A stretch of DNA of 64,000 bases, taken from contig JAWKLG010000008.1 in NCBI GenBank assembly GCA_041392845.1, positions 1 to 64,000 of the forward strand, in the 5' to 3' direction. The stretch comes from JAGQWW01 sp041392845 (GTDB lineage: Bacteria; Bacteroidota; Bacteroidia; Chitinophagales; Saprospiraceae). The notes below the pieces were generated by a model, which was given only the letters and a program-made list of their open reading frames with translations, had not been told where the DNA came from and did no database searches. The translations under genes and the position numbers were made by a program. The stretch's first letter is position 1; the number at the start of each line of letters is the position of its first letter. This document shows positions 18,886 through 27,635 of this stretch, piece by piece.

Positions 18886-20481
18886 TTAATCTTTTACATC
18901 CACTTCAATTCGTTTGTCACGATTGGCTATTTCCCAGGCAGTATAAAATACCAACTTTCCGATTTTAGCCATTTTCTCAAAATCGATCTTATCAACTGTG
19001 TCTGAAGGGCGATGGTAATCATCATGTGTTCCGTTAAAATAAAAAATAGCCGGAATTCCTTTCTCTGCAAAATTGTAATGATCACTTCTGTAGTAATATC
19101 TATTCGGATCATTCTCATCATTGTACTTGTAATCTAAGGTCAATTGGGTATGTTCCCGATTCATTTCCTCATTGATTTCATGTAATTCGGTACTCAATCT
19201 GTCCGATCCAATCACATAGATATAATTAGGGTTTCCTTCATATTTCTTATCAATTCTTCCAACCATGTCTACATTGATATCTACCACGGTATTTTCAAGA
19301 GGGAATATAGGATGATTCACATAGTATTTCGAACCCAATAGTCCTTTCTCTTCACCTGAAACGAACATACATAATACAGATCGACGTGGTCCATTTCCTG
19401 TATCCTTTGCTGCATCCAATGCCTTGGCAACAGCCATCACGGTAGAAGTCCCTGAACCATTGTCATCAGCACCATTGAAAATAGATTCACCTCTCTTTCC
19501 CAAATGATCATAATGTGCAGTAACCACAACTATTTGATCCTTTAATTTTGGATCGGAACCTTCAATAAAGGCCAAAACATTGGACCCCTGAAGAAAGGCT
19601 TCCTGTTTGTCAAAGGTGAGTTTAAAATCTCCCTTCAGTTTAACCTTTTTGAATTTTTCACCTTTTGAAATGGCCTCACGTGCTGCAACAATTTTATCAA
19701 TATTATCCCCAACAATTGCCTTTCCTACAGTAGCAGAAATAAAAATGTTGTTGGGATAGATTCCATTTGCGTTTTCAAGTTCTCCCATTTTGTTGGAGCC
19801 TCCTAATATCAGATTTCTGTTTTTCCCAATATTATTTCTTAGCTGAGAATCTATAATGATAACGGCTTCAACACCATTTGCTTTGGCTGCCAACAATTTC
19901 TTTCTGAAATCAGAAGACCAGTCTGAAAGGTCCTTTGTACCCGTTATTAAGGAATTTCCATTAGCATCAACCGGTTCACCCTCATAAATCAAGATGACTT
20001 TTCCCTTTACTTTATTCTTTTGATAATCAGAATAGGCAGGGTCGTCAATACCATATCCCATGAAATAAATCTTCTTGGTTTCGATAGGATCAAGTGGCCG
20101 ATTGGTAGAAGGGTAAGCATAAAAATCTTTCATGTTTGAAAAATCTTCTTTGTTTACCTTGAATTCCAGGTTGTACCACTTTTCAGTGAAGAAAGAAATT
20201 GGTTGCTGATACCCGAAGCCTTCAACAGGTGGGATTTCCCATTCTTTGAATTTTCCTTCAATAAATGCCGCAGCCTTCCTTTGTCCTTCCTGACCGGTTT
20301 CCCTGCCTTCATATTCATCGGAAGCAAGCACATTTAGAAAAGAGGATAGGGTAGAGGCGTTGATGTTTTCATCTACAAGGGTTTCGATGTCAACATTTTT
20401 CAATTCAGAGCTAACCTTATTCTGTGCGAAATTCAGGTTCAATCCCAAAAAAATGGGAAGTAAAAAAATTAATCTTTTCAT
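18886..20481 (-). CDS. Exported M28-family zinc aminopeptidase with PA-like insert
   Basis: Secreted or periplasmic di-zinc exopeptidase. Signal peptide at residues 1-19 (ends NFAQ). A protease-associated-type domain lies around 150-270. The M28 core shows AHYDHLG (His, Asp), NGADDNGSGTS (bridging Asp), SGEEKGLLGS (catalytic Glu and ligand), NVDMVGR (Asp) and GTHDDYHRPSDT (last His). All metal ligands are present, so it should be active. It starts 12 bp after the RpiB stop on the same strand, so the two are probably co-transcribed although unrelated in function. 531 residues is usual for Bacteroidota members. Confidence 0.92.
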   Translation of the reverse strand: MKRLIFLLPIFLGLNLNFAQNKVSSELKNVDIETLVDENINASTLSSFLNVLASDEYEGRETGQEGQRKAAAFIEGKFKEWEIPPVEGFGYQQPISFFTEKWYNLEFKVNKEDFSNMKDFYAYPSTNRPLDPIETKKIYFMGYGIDDPAYSDYQKNKVKGKVILIYEGEPVDANGNSLITGTKDLSDWSSDFRKKLLAAKANGVEAVIIIDSQLRNNIGKNRNLILGGSNKMGELENANGIYPNNIFISATVGKAIVGDNIDKIVAAREAISKGEKFKKVKLKGDFKLTFDKQEAFLQGSNVLAFIEGSDPKLKDQIVVVTAHYDHLGKRGESIFNGADDNGSGTSTVMAVAKALDAAKDTGNGPRRSVLCMFVSGEEKGLLGSKYYVNHPIFPLENTVVDINVDMVGRIDKKYEGNPNYIYVIGSDRLSTELHEINEEMNREHTQLTLDYKYNDENDPNRYYYRSDHYNFAEKGIPAIFYFNGTHDDYHRPSDTVDKIDFEKMAKIGKLVFYTAWEIANRDKRIEVDVKD

Positions 20482-20493
20482 TTATATTATTTC

Positions 20494-20925
20494 TTAGGCA
20501 CAAGGAATCTTTTCAATCCTTCTTTGATGTCTTCCTCCTTCAAATTCGGTTTCTAAAAATGACTTCACCATTTGAACCGCAGTTTCTTCACTTACAAATC
20601 TGGCGGGGATTGCTATAACATTGGCATTGTTATGTGATTTTGCGAGTACTGCGATTTCTTCATTCCAACACAGTGCAGCACGAATTCCCTGATGTTTGTT
20701 AGCTGTCATTGCTACTCCGTTTCCACTACCACAAATGACAATTCCCAAAGCACTTTCACCCTTTTCTACATCATCTGCTACTGGATGAACAAAGTCTGCA
20801 TAATCGACCGAATCTTCGGTATAGGTTCCATGATCGACTACTTCAATGCCTTGTTCAATTAAAAAATCGACCACCGGTTTTTTATGAGAAAACCCTGCAT
20901 GATCGCATCCGATTGAGATTTTCAT
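20494..20925 (-). CDS. rpiB: Ribose-5-phosphate isomerase B
   Basis: Interconverts ribose-5-phosphate and ribulose-5-phosphate in the pentose phosphate pathway, in the cytoplasm. The start is taken at the ATG at 20925, giving MKISIGCDHAGF, because the family always begins this way; an upstream ATG at 20952 would add nine unconserved residues. Hallmarks: GCDHAG at 6-11, active-site Cys in ICGSGNG (about 64-70), and N-terminal and C-terminal basic residues (GGRHQRR). 143 residues is exactly the family length. It leads the M28 peptidase gene. Confidence 0.95.
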   Translation of the reverse strand: MKISIGCDHAGFSHKKPVVDFLIEQGIEVVDHGTYTEDSVDYADFVHPVADDVEKGESALGIVICGSGNGVAMTANKHQGIRAALCWNEEIAVLAKSHNNANVIAIPARFVSEETAVQMVKSFLETEFEGGRHQRRIEKIPCA

Positions 20926-21075
20926 GGTTTTTGCCCGCAAGTTACAAAACACTACCAGAAAGAAAACGTTAGAAATTTCGGTTCCTGAAAATTATTATTA
21001 GAGATTTGCGTCATCTCAACGTCATTGTTTGCTTTAACTTTCGCATCTTTGCGGCCCAAAAAATACATTTGCGGC

Positions 21076-22077
21076 ATGAATAGATTAGTAGCATTATTTT
21101 CTTCCATTATTTTATTAGTCGGATTAGGTTGTTCCAACGACCTTGACCTTGTTTCTACTTACAAAGACATTCCTGTTATTTATGCAAAACTGGCTGTATC
21201 AGATACTGCCCACTATGTAAGAGTAGAGAAAGCTTTTTTAGATCCAAATACCAATGCATTTGTATTGGCTCAACGAGCAGATTCTTTGTATTATGATGAT
21301 GCAATAGTTTCGCTTGAAAAGGTTTCTACTGGAGAAAAATTTACCCTGGAAAGAGTAGATGGAAACCTTGAAGGATATGTTCGTGACTCCGGATTATTTG
21401 CTCAAAGTCCAAACTATCTATATAAAATAAAACAAAGTGAAATTCAACTTCAGGAAAATGAAGCGATTAAAATTTCGGTAATAAGAGGAGAAAATGCCAC
21501 TGAAACTACTGCAACTACTACCATCCTTCCTGAAATGAGCCTTGAACGCCCAAATGGATCTCCGCTAAATAGCTGGGCATCTCAAGTGATTCAATGGGAA
21601 AGAAACTCAGAAAAGACAAAGATTTTTGATTTAGAGGTCATTATTAATATCCAGGAGCGTGAAGCAAACAATCCTAACGGACCAGTTACTACAAAAACAT
21701 TAGTTTGGAAAGTTGCTACTAATATCACATTGGATCCTCAAGACAATAATGTCCGTGTATCATATACTATTCCGGGTGATAATTTTTATAGCTTTTTAGC
21801 AAATTCATTGGAGAGAACACCAGTTGTTCGCAGCCTTACCGGAGTAATTTTTAGAATAACCGGAGGTAGTGAAGAAATTGAGACTGCCTACACAGTAGCT
21901 CTCGCAAATCAAGGAATCACAGGCACACAAGACCCTCCTGTATATTCAAATGTTGATGGAGGTAGGGGAGTTTTTGCTTCAGTTTCAAAGCTTGAATCTG
22001 TTCCTTTTACTTTGGCCAACAATGCAAGGGATTCACTTTTGAATGGAAGATTTACCAGCGGACTTGGTTTTCAATAG
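21076..22077 (+). CDS. Hypothetical lipoprotein, DUF4249-like layout
   Basis: Not assigned to a named family with certainty. From the ATG at 21076 the product is 333 residues with a lipoprotein signal (VGLGC, Cys19); an ATG 51 bp upstream would bury the signal peptide. The N-terminal half (PVIYAKLAVSDTAHYVRV, then an A-x-V-x-L strand pattern) resembles the Ig-like start of DUF4249 outer-membrane lipoproteins, which often accompany TonB-dependent receptors, but none is adjacent here. The gene runs convergently into the AAA+ gene and their 3' ends overlap by 26 bp. A CATCTTTGCGG motif at 21044 resembles a Bacteroidota -7 element and supports the later start. Confidence 0.6.
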   Translation: MNRLVALFSSIILLVGLGCSNDLDLVSTYKDIPVIYAKLAVSDTAHYVRVEKAFLDPNTNAFVLAQRADSLYYDDAIVSLEKVSTGEKFTLERVDGNLEGYVRDSGLFAQSPNYLYKIKQSEIQLQENEAIKISVIRGENATETTATTTILPEMSLERPNGSPLNSWASQVIQWERNSEKTKIFDLEVIINIQEREANNPNGPVTTKTLVWKVATNITLDPQDNNVRVSYTIPGDNFYSFLANSLERTPVVRSLTGVIFRITGGSEEIETAYTVALANQGITGTQDPPVYSNVDGGRGVFASVSKLESVPFTLANNARDSLLNGRFTSGLGFQ

Positions 22078-25000
22078 ATTTACCGGTTCCTCCCAATACG
22101 ATCAGCTTTAATTCCTGATTGGAAATATTAAATGGTGTAGCAAGACCTGTCTTCAGGTCTGTAATCACCCTGTCTTCATAAATCCTGATTATATCATTAC
22201 CTGCTATTATTTCCTCATTTTTAGCATCAGTGAGATTCATTTTGATTGGAATAATGGATTTTTGTCCATAATTAAATAAGTGGAATCCTGTTTCAGATTT
22301 AAACAACTCTTTGAGTCCAAATCCTTCCAGGGAAATACTCGATTTCCCTTTCACAAAATGCAAATCCATCTGGTTGATCAAATCGCTGTAGATATCTACC
22401 AGATACTGAATTTCTTTTTCTCCTTGTTCCAAAATCGAAGAGCTGAATTCCAACCTAATTTTATCGGGATGGCCATTCAGGAAACCATCCATATAAATCT
22501 CTAATAATTCAGTTTCCAGCCAATTGAACAGTAATTCAGTTTCCAAACTATCAAACAGTTCACTTGTAAACTGGTATTGATCCAGCAACTCTTCCAATCC
22601 TTCTTTTTGGAACAATCGGTCTTTTAAACGAACCTTATAACTTTTGTCATCCCAGCTTTCCGTATTCAAGGAGGCTTTTTTCAAGCGCAAGGGCAGGGTA
22701 GGAGCCTTTTTGAAAAAACGGTCCCCAAATCCTAACATTAAAGTTTGAATGCGCTCCTTGGATTCTTGCAAGCGGCGTTTCAAATCATAGGTTTGCCAAT
22801 CTACATTGTCCTCTTCTCCTTCTTCCAGAGAAACCGTCCTATCTTCCTCTTCTGAAGTATGCTTTTGGATCAGATCTTCAAGCTGAACCAGCTTTTTTAA
22901 TAATCCTGCTAAAAATCTTTTGCCCTGTGTTTCGTCCGGCAATTCAGGAACCCATGATTCCGGCAATTGCTCTGCAAAATCAAGCACAGTAATGCCAGGT
23001 TTTAAAACACCATTTTCCAGATAAATTTCAAAAATGATAGGATTGGAAGTACTGGTTTGAATCAAAGCTTCCGCTGATAAAGCGGTAAGATCTTTTTCAA
23101 TCTGACGTTTAAGAGAACGTCCTCCCATCTTTGGATCAAAACCTCTTTCAGAAACCCATTCTAATACATTAGAAGGTATATTTAGAATAGTAGTCCGACG
23201 AACAAACCCTTCCCTTTGCAACAATTCATTGATCTGAAGCCTGGCAATTTTTTGAATTTGCTCCAAATTAAGTGGTTGAAACATTACCACTTTATCAATC
23301 CTGTTGATAAACTCCGGCCTGAAGTAGTTTTTAATCGCCTTTTGATAAATAGGACTTAAATTTCTGCTCTCTGCCCCAAATCCCAATTGTTGAGTAGCAT
23401 CAACTGACCCCAAATTAGAGGTCATTATAATTATGGTGTTGCTGAAATCAACTGTACGACCTGCTCCATCAGTCAATCGGCCATCGTCCAGTATTTGCAG
23501 TAGTAAATCCAGCACCCGGTAATTTGCTTTTTCAATTTCATCAAGCAACAGTACACCAAATGGTTGATATCGAACTTTTGATGTCAACAACCCTTCAGGA
23601 TTCAAAGCATTTCCTACGAGGCGATTGACGGCATCATCGTCAATGTATTCATTCATATCAAATCGAATGAGCCAATTGTCCTTATCAGATAAATACTTGG
23701 ACAACACCTTAGCTGCCTGAGTTTTTCCGACACCGGTTGGTCCAATAAAGAGAAAAGAGGTTATGGGCTTTTCTTTTGATTGAATATTTGATTTGAGCAA
23801 AGTGGCGGTATCAATCAATGCCTGTGCAGCTTCAGGCTGACCAATTAGGGCAGATTCAATGGATTCACGAATACTTTCTTTTTCAAGCGTGACATGCCTG
23901 TCATGCATAAAATCTTTCAACCCACTAACCCTGTTAAATCCTTCCAAGACTTCAGGGACATCAATTAATCCAAATTGATGTTGCTTAGCCAGACGGTTGA
24001 TAATGGAAACCACTCCTCCCGGTAATGCATGGGAAGGAAAATATTGTCGATGTAATTCAATTGATTTCTCCAATGCCTGGACGGTGAATTTACATTGGTA
24101 CAATTCCTCAAGCGATTTTCTTTTATTTAAAAGAATTCGAAGGAAAGAATCGTGCTCCGGTGCATTGTGGCGATAAATATGACACAGGTCGGTAAAACTT
24201 CTATCAGCTTCCTGTACAATTTTCCATTCTTCAGATGTTGCCAGAAGAACCACCTGTATTTTTCTTTTAAGCAAATATTCTTTGAGGACATCTCCAAGAG
24301 TAAGATTGCCGGAGGCAGATTTACCCACTTTAAATAAAGCTACAGGATTATCTATTAGTAAAATACCGGGTGCATCTTCTTTGGTACCTTGCAAAAACTC
24401 TAAAATGGCTTCAAACCTTTTTTCCCAGTGTCCAACAATGCTCATACCTGCAATCACACGCACAGGATCCAAAAGCCAAATCCTTTTGGCCTGCCACCTT
24501 TGCTTTTCAGACATCTTTTCAAGGTAGGAATACACTACTTCTCTTATAAGTGTATGGCGACCTGAACCGGTTTCACCCAGTATGACCAAAGGGCTATTTT
24601 GACCACTGTAAATATTGGTTTTTAAAAAAGCTACGGCCTCTTCTATCTCCCAACCTCTTTCAATATCATAGGGAAAAAGTTGATTTAAATCCGTTCCAAT
24701 TTTTTCCATTTCGCCAGCTCCGTCAAATTGCTTTTCTGACCTGATGGCTGCAAAAAATCCTTCTTCTCCAGGTGCTTCAATAGAAAATGGAAGATTCTTT
24801 ATTTTTAATGAAATTGGAATTTTTACAAGGCCTTCTTTTTTTGAAGCGTAGTAATTGTCAATTAAAAAATCCTCTTCTTCAAAACTTGCATATTCATTGA
24901 TGAGAAATTTCAAAATCTTTTCAGCTCTTTTATCATTTCTGTCTGAGTCTGAATCTTCCAGATAGATATATTGATTGAATGCCGGAAGGCACACAAAGGA

Positions 25001-25312
25001 TTTATCTTGTACTTTAAATTTTATAAAGCTAAAAGGCCCATTGACGGCTACTTTACCTACCTTGAAATGATACCTTTCAACCTCATGCTGTAATTCAGGA
25101 GAAAAGGTTAACCAAAGATATTTGTCAGCTGAATGTTGTTGAGTTTGATAAATTTGCCGAAACTGTGATTTGAAATCAGAAAGAGCCTGTCTGTAAGATT
25201 TGTTGGTAACAACCGGTACAGGCATGAAGACAGGAACCACCGTAAAGCTGGTTTTCTTCTCATGCTCTGCTCTTCTAACCAAAACCGGAATGTTTAACTG
25301 AATCTCAGGCAT
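22052..25312 (-). CDS. ClpB-like double AAA+ ATPase with release-factor-2-like C-terminus
   Basis: Large cytoplasmic AAA+ protein of unknown role, 1086 residues from the ATG at 25312 (numbering used here). About 225 N-terminal residues are unassigned. The first AAA+ module is degenerate: the Walker A position reads GETGSGRHT (246-254, Lys replaced) and Walker B ends DN, not DE (316-323). The second is ClpB-like and intact for ATP use: GPTGVGKT (524-531), LLLDEIEKA (588-596), TSN sensor 1 (631-633), GGRSLKR sensor 2 (730-736). It lacks the GYVG pore loop; GNALNPEGLLT stands there. Residues ~880-1061 resemble RF2 domains 1-2 and the RF2 tail (SETGFHLF; RVITDLKTG) without GGQ or SPF. An ATG at 25363 exists, but a good promoter lies between the two starts. 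Confidence 0.8.
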   Translation of the reverse strand: MPEIQLNIPVLVRRAEHEKKTSFTVVPVFMPVPVVTNKSYRQALSDFKSQFRQIYQTQQHSADKYLWLTFSPELQHEVERYHFKVGKVAVNGPFSFIKFKVQDKSFVCLPAFNQYIYLEDSDSDRNDKRAEKILKFLINEYASFEEEDFLIDNYYASKKEGLVKIPISLKIKNLPFSIEAPGEEGFFAAIRSEKQFDGAGEMEKIGTDLNQLFPYDIERGWEIEEAVAFLKTNIYSGQNSPLVILGETGSGRHTLIREVVYSYLEKMSEKQRWQAKRIWLLDPVRVIAGMSIVGHWEKRFEAILEFLQGTKEDAPGILLIDNPVALFKVGKSASGNLTLGDVLKEYLLKRKIQVVLLATSEEWKIVQEADRSFTDLCHIYRHNAPEHDSFLRILLNKRKSLEELYQCKFTVQALEKSIELHRQYFPSHALPGGVVSIINRLAKQHQFGLIDVPEVLEGFNRVSGLKDFMHDRHVTLEKESIRESIESALIGQPEAAQALIDTATLLKSNIQSKEKPITSFLFIGPTGVGKTQAAKVLSKYLSDKDNWLIRFDMNEYIDDDAVNRLVGNALNPEGLLTSKVRYQPFGVLLLDEIEKANYRVLDLLLQILDDGRLTDGAGRTVDFSNTIIIMTSNLGSVDATQQLGFGAESRNLSPIYQKAIKNYFRPEFINRIDKVVMFQPLNLEQIQKIARLQINELLQREGFVRRTTILNIPSNVLEWVSERGFDPKMGGRSLKRQIEKDLTALSAEALIQTSTSNPIIFEIYLENGVLKPGITVLDFAEQLPESWVPELPDETQGKRFLAGLLKKLVQLEDLIQKHTSEEEDRTVSLEEGEEDNVDWQTYDLKRRLQESKERIQTLMLGFGDRFFKKAPTLPLRLKKASLNTESWDDKSYKVRLKDRLFQKEGLEELLDQYQFTSELFDSLETELLFNWLETELLEIYMDGFLNGHPDKIRLEFSSSILEQGEKEIQYLVDIYSDLINQMDLHFVKGKSSISLEGFGLKELFKSETGFHLFNYGQKSIIPIKMNLTDAKNEEIIAGNDIIRIYEDRVITDLKTGLATPFNISNQELKLIVLGGTGKSIENQVRW

Positions 25313-25332
25313 CTCAATTCGTAATTTAGCGC

Positions 25333-25363
25333 CAAAATTAACCGAATAATCAAATCCTGCCAA
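25333..25363 (-). promoter_or_regulatory. Bacteroidota-type promoter for the AAA+ gene
   Basis: On the minus strand: TTG (25363-25361), 20-bp spacer, TAATTTTG (25340-25333), an exact match to the TAnnTTTG -7 consensus with correct spacing. Transcription would start near 25326, just before the ATG at 25312. This decides that start over the one at 25363. Confidence 0.65.
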
Positions 25364-25382
25364 TTAAGGTAAAAATCTCTTT

Positions 25383-26558
25383 ATGCGAACTTTATTTTTA
25401 AAACACCTTGCACCTACCAGCGACATGCCTTTGATGAATGAAATTGAAAGGGCAGAAGGTGTTTATTTATACGAAAAATCAGGAAAAAGATTAATGGATT
25501 TAATTTCCGGGATTGCAGTTAGCAGTTTGGGCCATCTCAATCCGGAAATCAAAGAAGCCGTACATCAACAAGTCGATAAATACTGGCACACGATGGTTTA
25601 TGGCGAATTTGTATTGAGCCCTCAGGTGAAATTTGCTGAGATGATAAGCAAATTTATGCCACAAGGCCTTGATTCAGTTTACTTCACCAATAGTGGTTCA
25701 GAGGCAACTGAAGGGGCCATGAAGTTGGCAAAACGGGCTACCGGTAGACCCGACATAATTGCTGCAAAATACGCTTACCACGGTTCCACTCAGGGAGCTG
25801 CCAGTTTGATGAATCCTACTGATTTCACCCAGGCCTTTCATCCTTTGCTTCCCGGCATCAAGCATATTGAATACAACAATGATTCATCTTTAGAAATTAT
25901 TGATTCAAATACTGCAGCAGTCATTGTTGAACCGGTTCAAGGTGAATCGGGCGTTACCCTTCCCGTGCCGGGGTTTCTTAAAAAGCTAAAAGAAGAGTGT
26001 CAGCGAAAAGGAGCTCTTTTAATCTTTGATGAAGCACAAACAGGTTTTGGAAGAACCGGGAAAATGTTTGCCTGGCAACATTCAGGAGTAGAGCCGGATA
26101 TTATTTTATTAGCAAAAGCCCTGGGTGGTGGATTTCCTCTGGGAGCTTTTATTAGCAGTCAAGAATTAATGAAAAAACTTTCCTTTGATCCTGTATTAGG
26201 ACATATTACAACCTTTGGTGGCCACCCGGTTAGTACTGCAGCAGGATTGGCTGCACTTGAATTTATTATTAAAAAGGATTTACTAAAAGAGGTTGAAAAC
26301 AAAGGGCAGCTTTTTGAAAAAAATTTAAAACACCACAGAATTCTTGAAACAAGAAGGATTGGTTTGATGATGGCCCTTGAGGTTGGAACATTTGAAAATG
26401 TAATGAAGGTGGTCAGGTATGGATTGGAAAATGGAGTCCTGGTTGACTGGTTTTTATTTAATAATACCAGCATCAGGCTTGCGCCACCTTTGGTCATTTC
26501 AGAAGAGGAAATAAATGATGCCTGTGATGTTTTATTAAAAGGCTTAGACCAGATTTAA
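25383..26558 (+). CDS. Class III PLP-dependent aminotransferase
   Basis: Cytoplasmic transaminase of the acetylornithine/ornithine/4-aminobutyrate group. Visible family marks are SGSEATEGAMKLAKR (phosphate-binding turn), YHGSTQGA, EPVQGESGV, FDEAQTGFGRTG (Asp that contacts the PLP ring), and the Schiff-base Lys in LLAKALGGGFPLG near residue 244. A Thr follows in HITTFGGHP, completing the cofactor site. 391 residues is a little short for the group. The substrate is not readable from sequence. The gene is divergent from the AAA+ gene and its stop lies 1 bp from the end of the next, convergent, gene. It is not next to the phosphonate cluster, so I do not link it to that pathway. Confidence 0.87.
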   Translation: MRTLFLKHLAPTSDMPLMNEIERAEGVYLYEKSGKRLMDLISGIAVSSLGHLNPEIKEAVHQQVDKYWHTMVYGEFVLSPQVKFAEMISKFMPQGLDSVYFTNSGSEATEGAMKLAKRATGRPDIIAAKYAYHGSTQGAASLMNPTDFTQAFHPLLPGIKHIEYNNDSSLEIIDSNTAAVIVEPVQGESGVTLPVPGFLKKLKEECQRKGALLIFDEAQTGFGRTGKMFAWQHSGVEPDIILLAKALGGGFPLGAFISSQELMKKLSFDPVLGHITTFGGHPVSTAAGLAALEFIIKKDLLKEVENKGQLFEKNLKHHRILETRRIGLMMALEVGTFENVMKVVRYGLENGVLVDWFLFNNTSIRLAPPLVISEEEINDACDVLLKGLDQI

Positions 26559-26559
26559 T

Positions 26560-27003
26560 TTATTCTCCACCTTCATCCGGAATGTTTGTTTCAGCAGGAT
26601 TTTTAAGTACCAGTTTGGTTTCATCAATAATGGCGTAAGAATCCGGAACAAATACTTTTATTTTTACAAATTCATACGCATCCCCTTTTTTGGTTTTGAC
26701 CGAGCGGCGTTCTTTATCATTTGAAACCAAAATAAAGGAACCTGAGCTTGTATCGATATGCATTTCATACCGACCCATTTTTAAAAAATGCTCCAGGATA
26801 CCTTCTGAGGCGTCGTATAATTTTATATTGGATTCTGTAAGGATATGGTCACCAGCCCAAGGAATCAATTCATAATCACCATAAATATCGAGGGTGACCG
26901 TCTGATGATTATCCACAGGAAAAGTTTGATGTATGGTTTTTTCCAATTGGGCAAATGCCTGGACTGAAATAAAAAGAGAAAGAATAGGAAGGATAACCCT
27001 CAT
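26560..27003 (-). CDS. Small secreted protein, DUF4097-like beta-sheet type
   Basis: 147 residues with a signal peptide ending SVQAFAQ. The remainder is strand-rich, with alternating hydrophobic residues (TVTLDIYGDYELIPW; KIKVFVPDS), recalling the beta-helical DUF4097 'putative adhesin' group common in Bacteroidota. No catalytic motif. It is related in layout to the next gene (27090-27536): both have a signal peptide, a start of the form ER/EKT-x-x-x-F, an EI/ELI strand and a K-rich middle, so they look like paralogues. It has its own transcription unit, since a stem-loop separates the two. Function unknown. Confidence 0.65.
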   Translation of the reverse strand: MRVILPILSLFISVQAFAQLEKTIHQTFPVDNHQTVTLDIYGDYELIPWAGDHILTESNIKLYDASEGILEHFLKMGRYEMHIDTSSGSFILVSNDKERRSVKTKKGDAYEFVKIKVFVPDSYAIIDETKLVLKNPAETNIPDEGGE

Positions 27004-27030
27004 GTGAATTTAATTTTTGCAAAAATATAA

Positions 27031-27068
27031 GGGTGTAACGATAAAATCATTCGTTACACCCTTTTTTT
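27031..27068. terminator. Terminator hairpin between paralogous small genes
   Basis: Perfect 11-bp stem GGGTGTAACGA / TCGTTACACCC (27031-27041 and 27051-27061). The T run (27062-27068) is on the plus side, but the minus side also continues with TTATATTTTTG, so it may end the minus-strand gene at 27090. Confidence 0.7.
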
Positions 27069-27089
27069 AACGCCTTAAAAGAAAGTTTG

Positions 27090-27536
27090 TTATCTCGTAC
27101 CCTCAGAATTCAATTCATCTGCCAGAGCAGGAACATCATCCTGAGTAAGCGTTATTTGTTCCGGAACATTAATTTCCAGACGTATATTTTCAATAACTTC
27201 CTTCCCTCCAATTTCAACTTTACGTGCAAGGGCAGGAGCATCAATGATTAATTTTGAACCATCTTTGGTAGAACGTAGATCGTATCTTCTGGTAACTACC
27301 AGCGTTTTCAACATCTTGTCATTTCCTCCTTCAAGGGAAACAAACATCTTAACTCGGATAAGATTACCATTAGAAGAAATAATTTCAACCGGCACGTCCA
27401 TATTGATGTGAGCTTCAGTTATGCCATCGGCTGAAAAGGATTTTACAAGCGTTCTTTCTGTTTGTCCCATTGCAGAGACGAAAATTGAACTGACGAGTAA
27501 AAGAGTCAAAAAAGGAGACCTGGTTGTCATAAGCAT
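27090..27536 (-). CDS. Small secreted protein, paralogue of the adjacent gene
   Basis: 148 residues, signal peptide ending near SAMGQ, followed by a strand-rich domain (AHINMDVPVEIISSNGNLIRVKM, then LKTLVVTRRYDL). The C-terminus is acidic and proline-containing. No known catalytic residues; the fold suggestion (DUF4097-like) rests on strand pattern only. Two ATGs lie close together (codons 1 and 3), so the exact start is uncertain by two residues. It lies between kdsA upstream on the same strand (about 99 bp away) and its likely paralogue downstream. Confidence 0.65.
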   Translation of the reverse strand: MLMTTRSPFLTLLLVSSIFVSAMGQTERTLVKSFSADGITEAHINMDVPVEIISSNGNLIRVKMFVSLEGGNDKMLKTLVVTRRYDLRSTKDGSKLIIDAPALARKVEIGGKEVIENIRLEINVPEQITLTQDDVPALADELNSEGTR

Positions 27537-27635
27537 TGGGTTTTTGAAGTAACTAATGATTCCCTTATTAGTTGAGTGATAGAAACCCGCTAAAAGTTGC
27601 TTTAAGTTAATAAAAAAAAGTAATTAAAGCAATAC

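Noticed and set aside
22052..25312. AAA+ gene as the type VI secretion ClpV/TssH
   Set aside because: No Tss genes are nearby, D1 is degenerate, the pore loop is lost and the C-terminus is release-factor-like, so ClpV does not fit.
25383..26558. Class III PLP enzyme as PbfA-type phosphonate ammonia-lyase
   Set aside because: PbfA-type lyases are of this fold, but this gene is 14 kb from the phosphonate cluster, beside unrelated genes, and shows no distinguishing motif that I can name.
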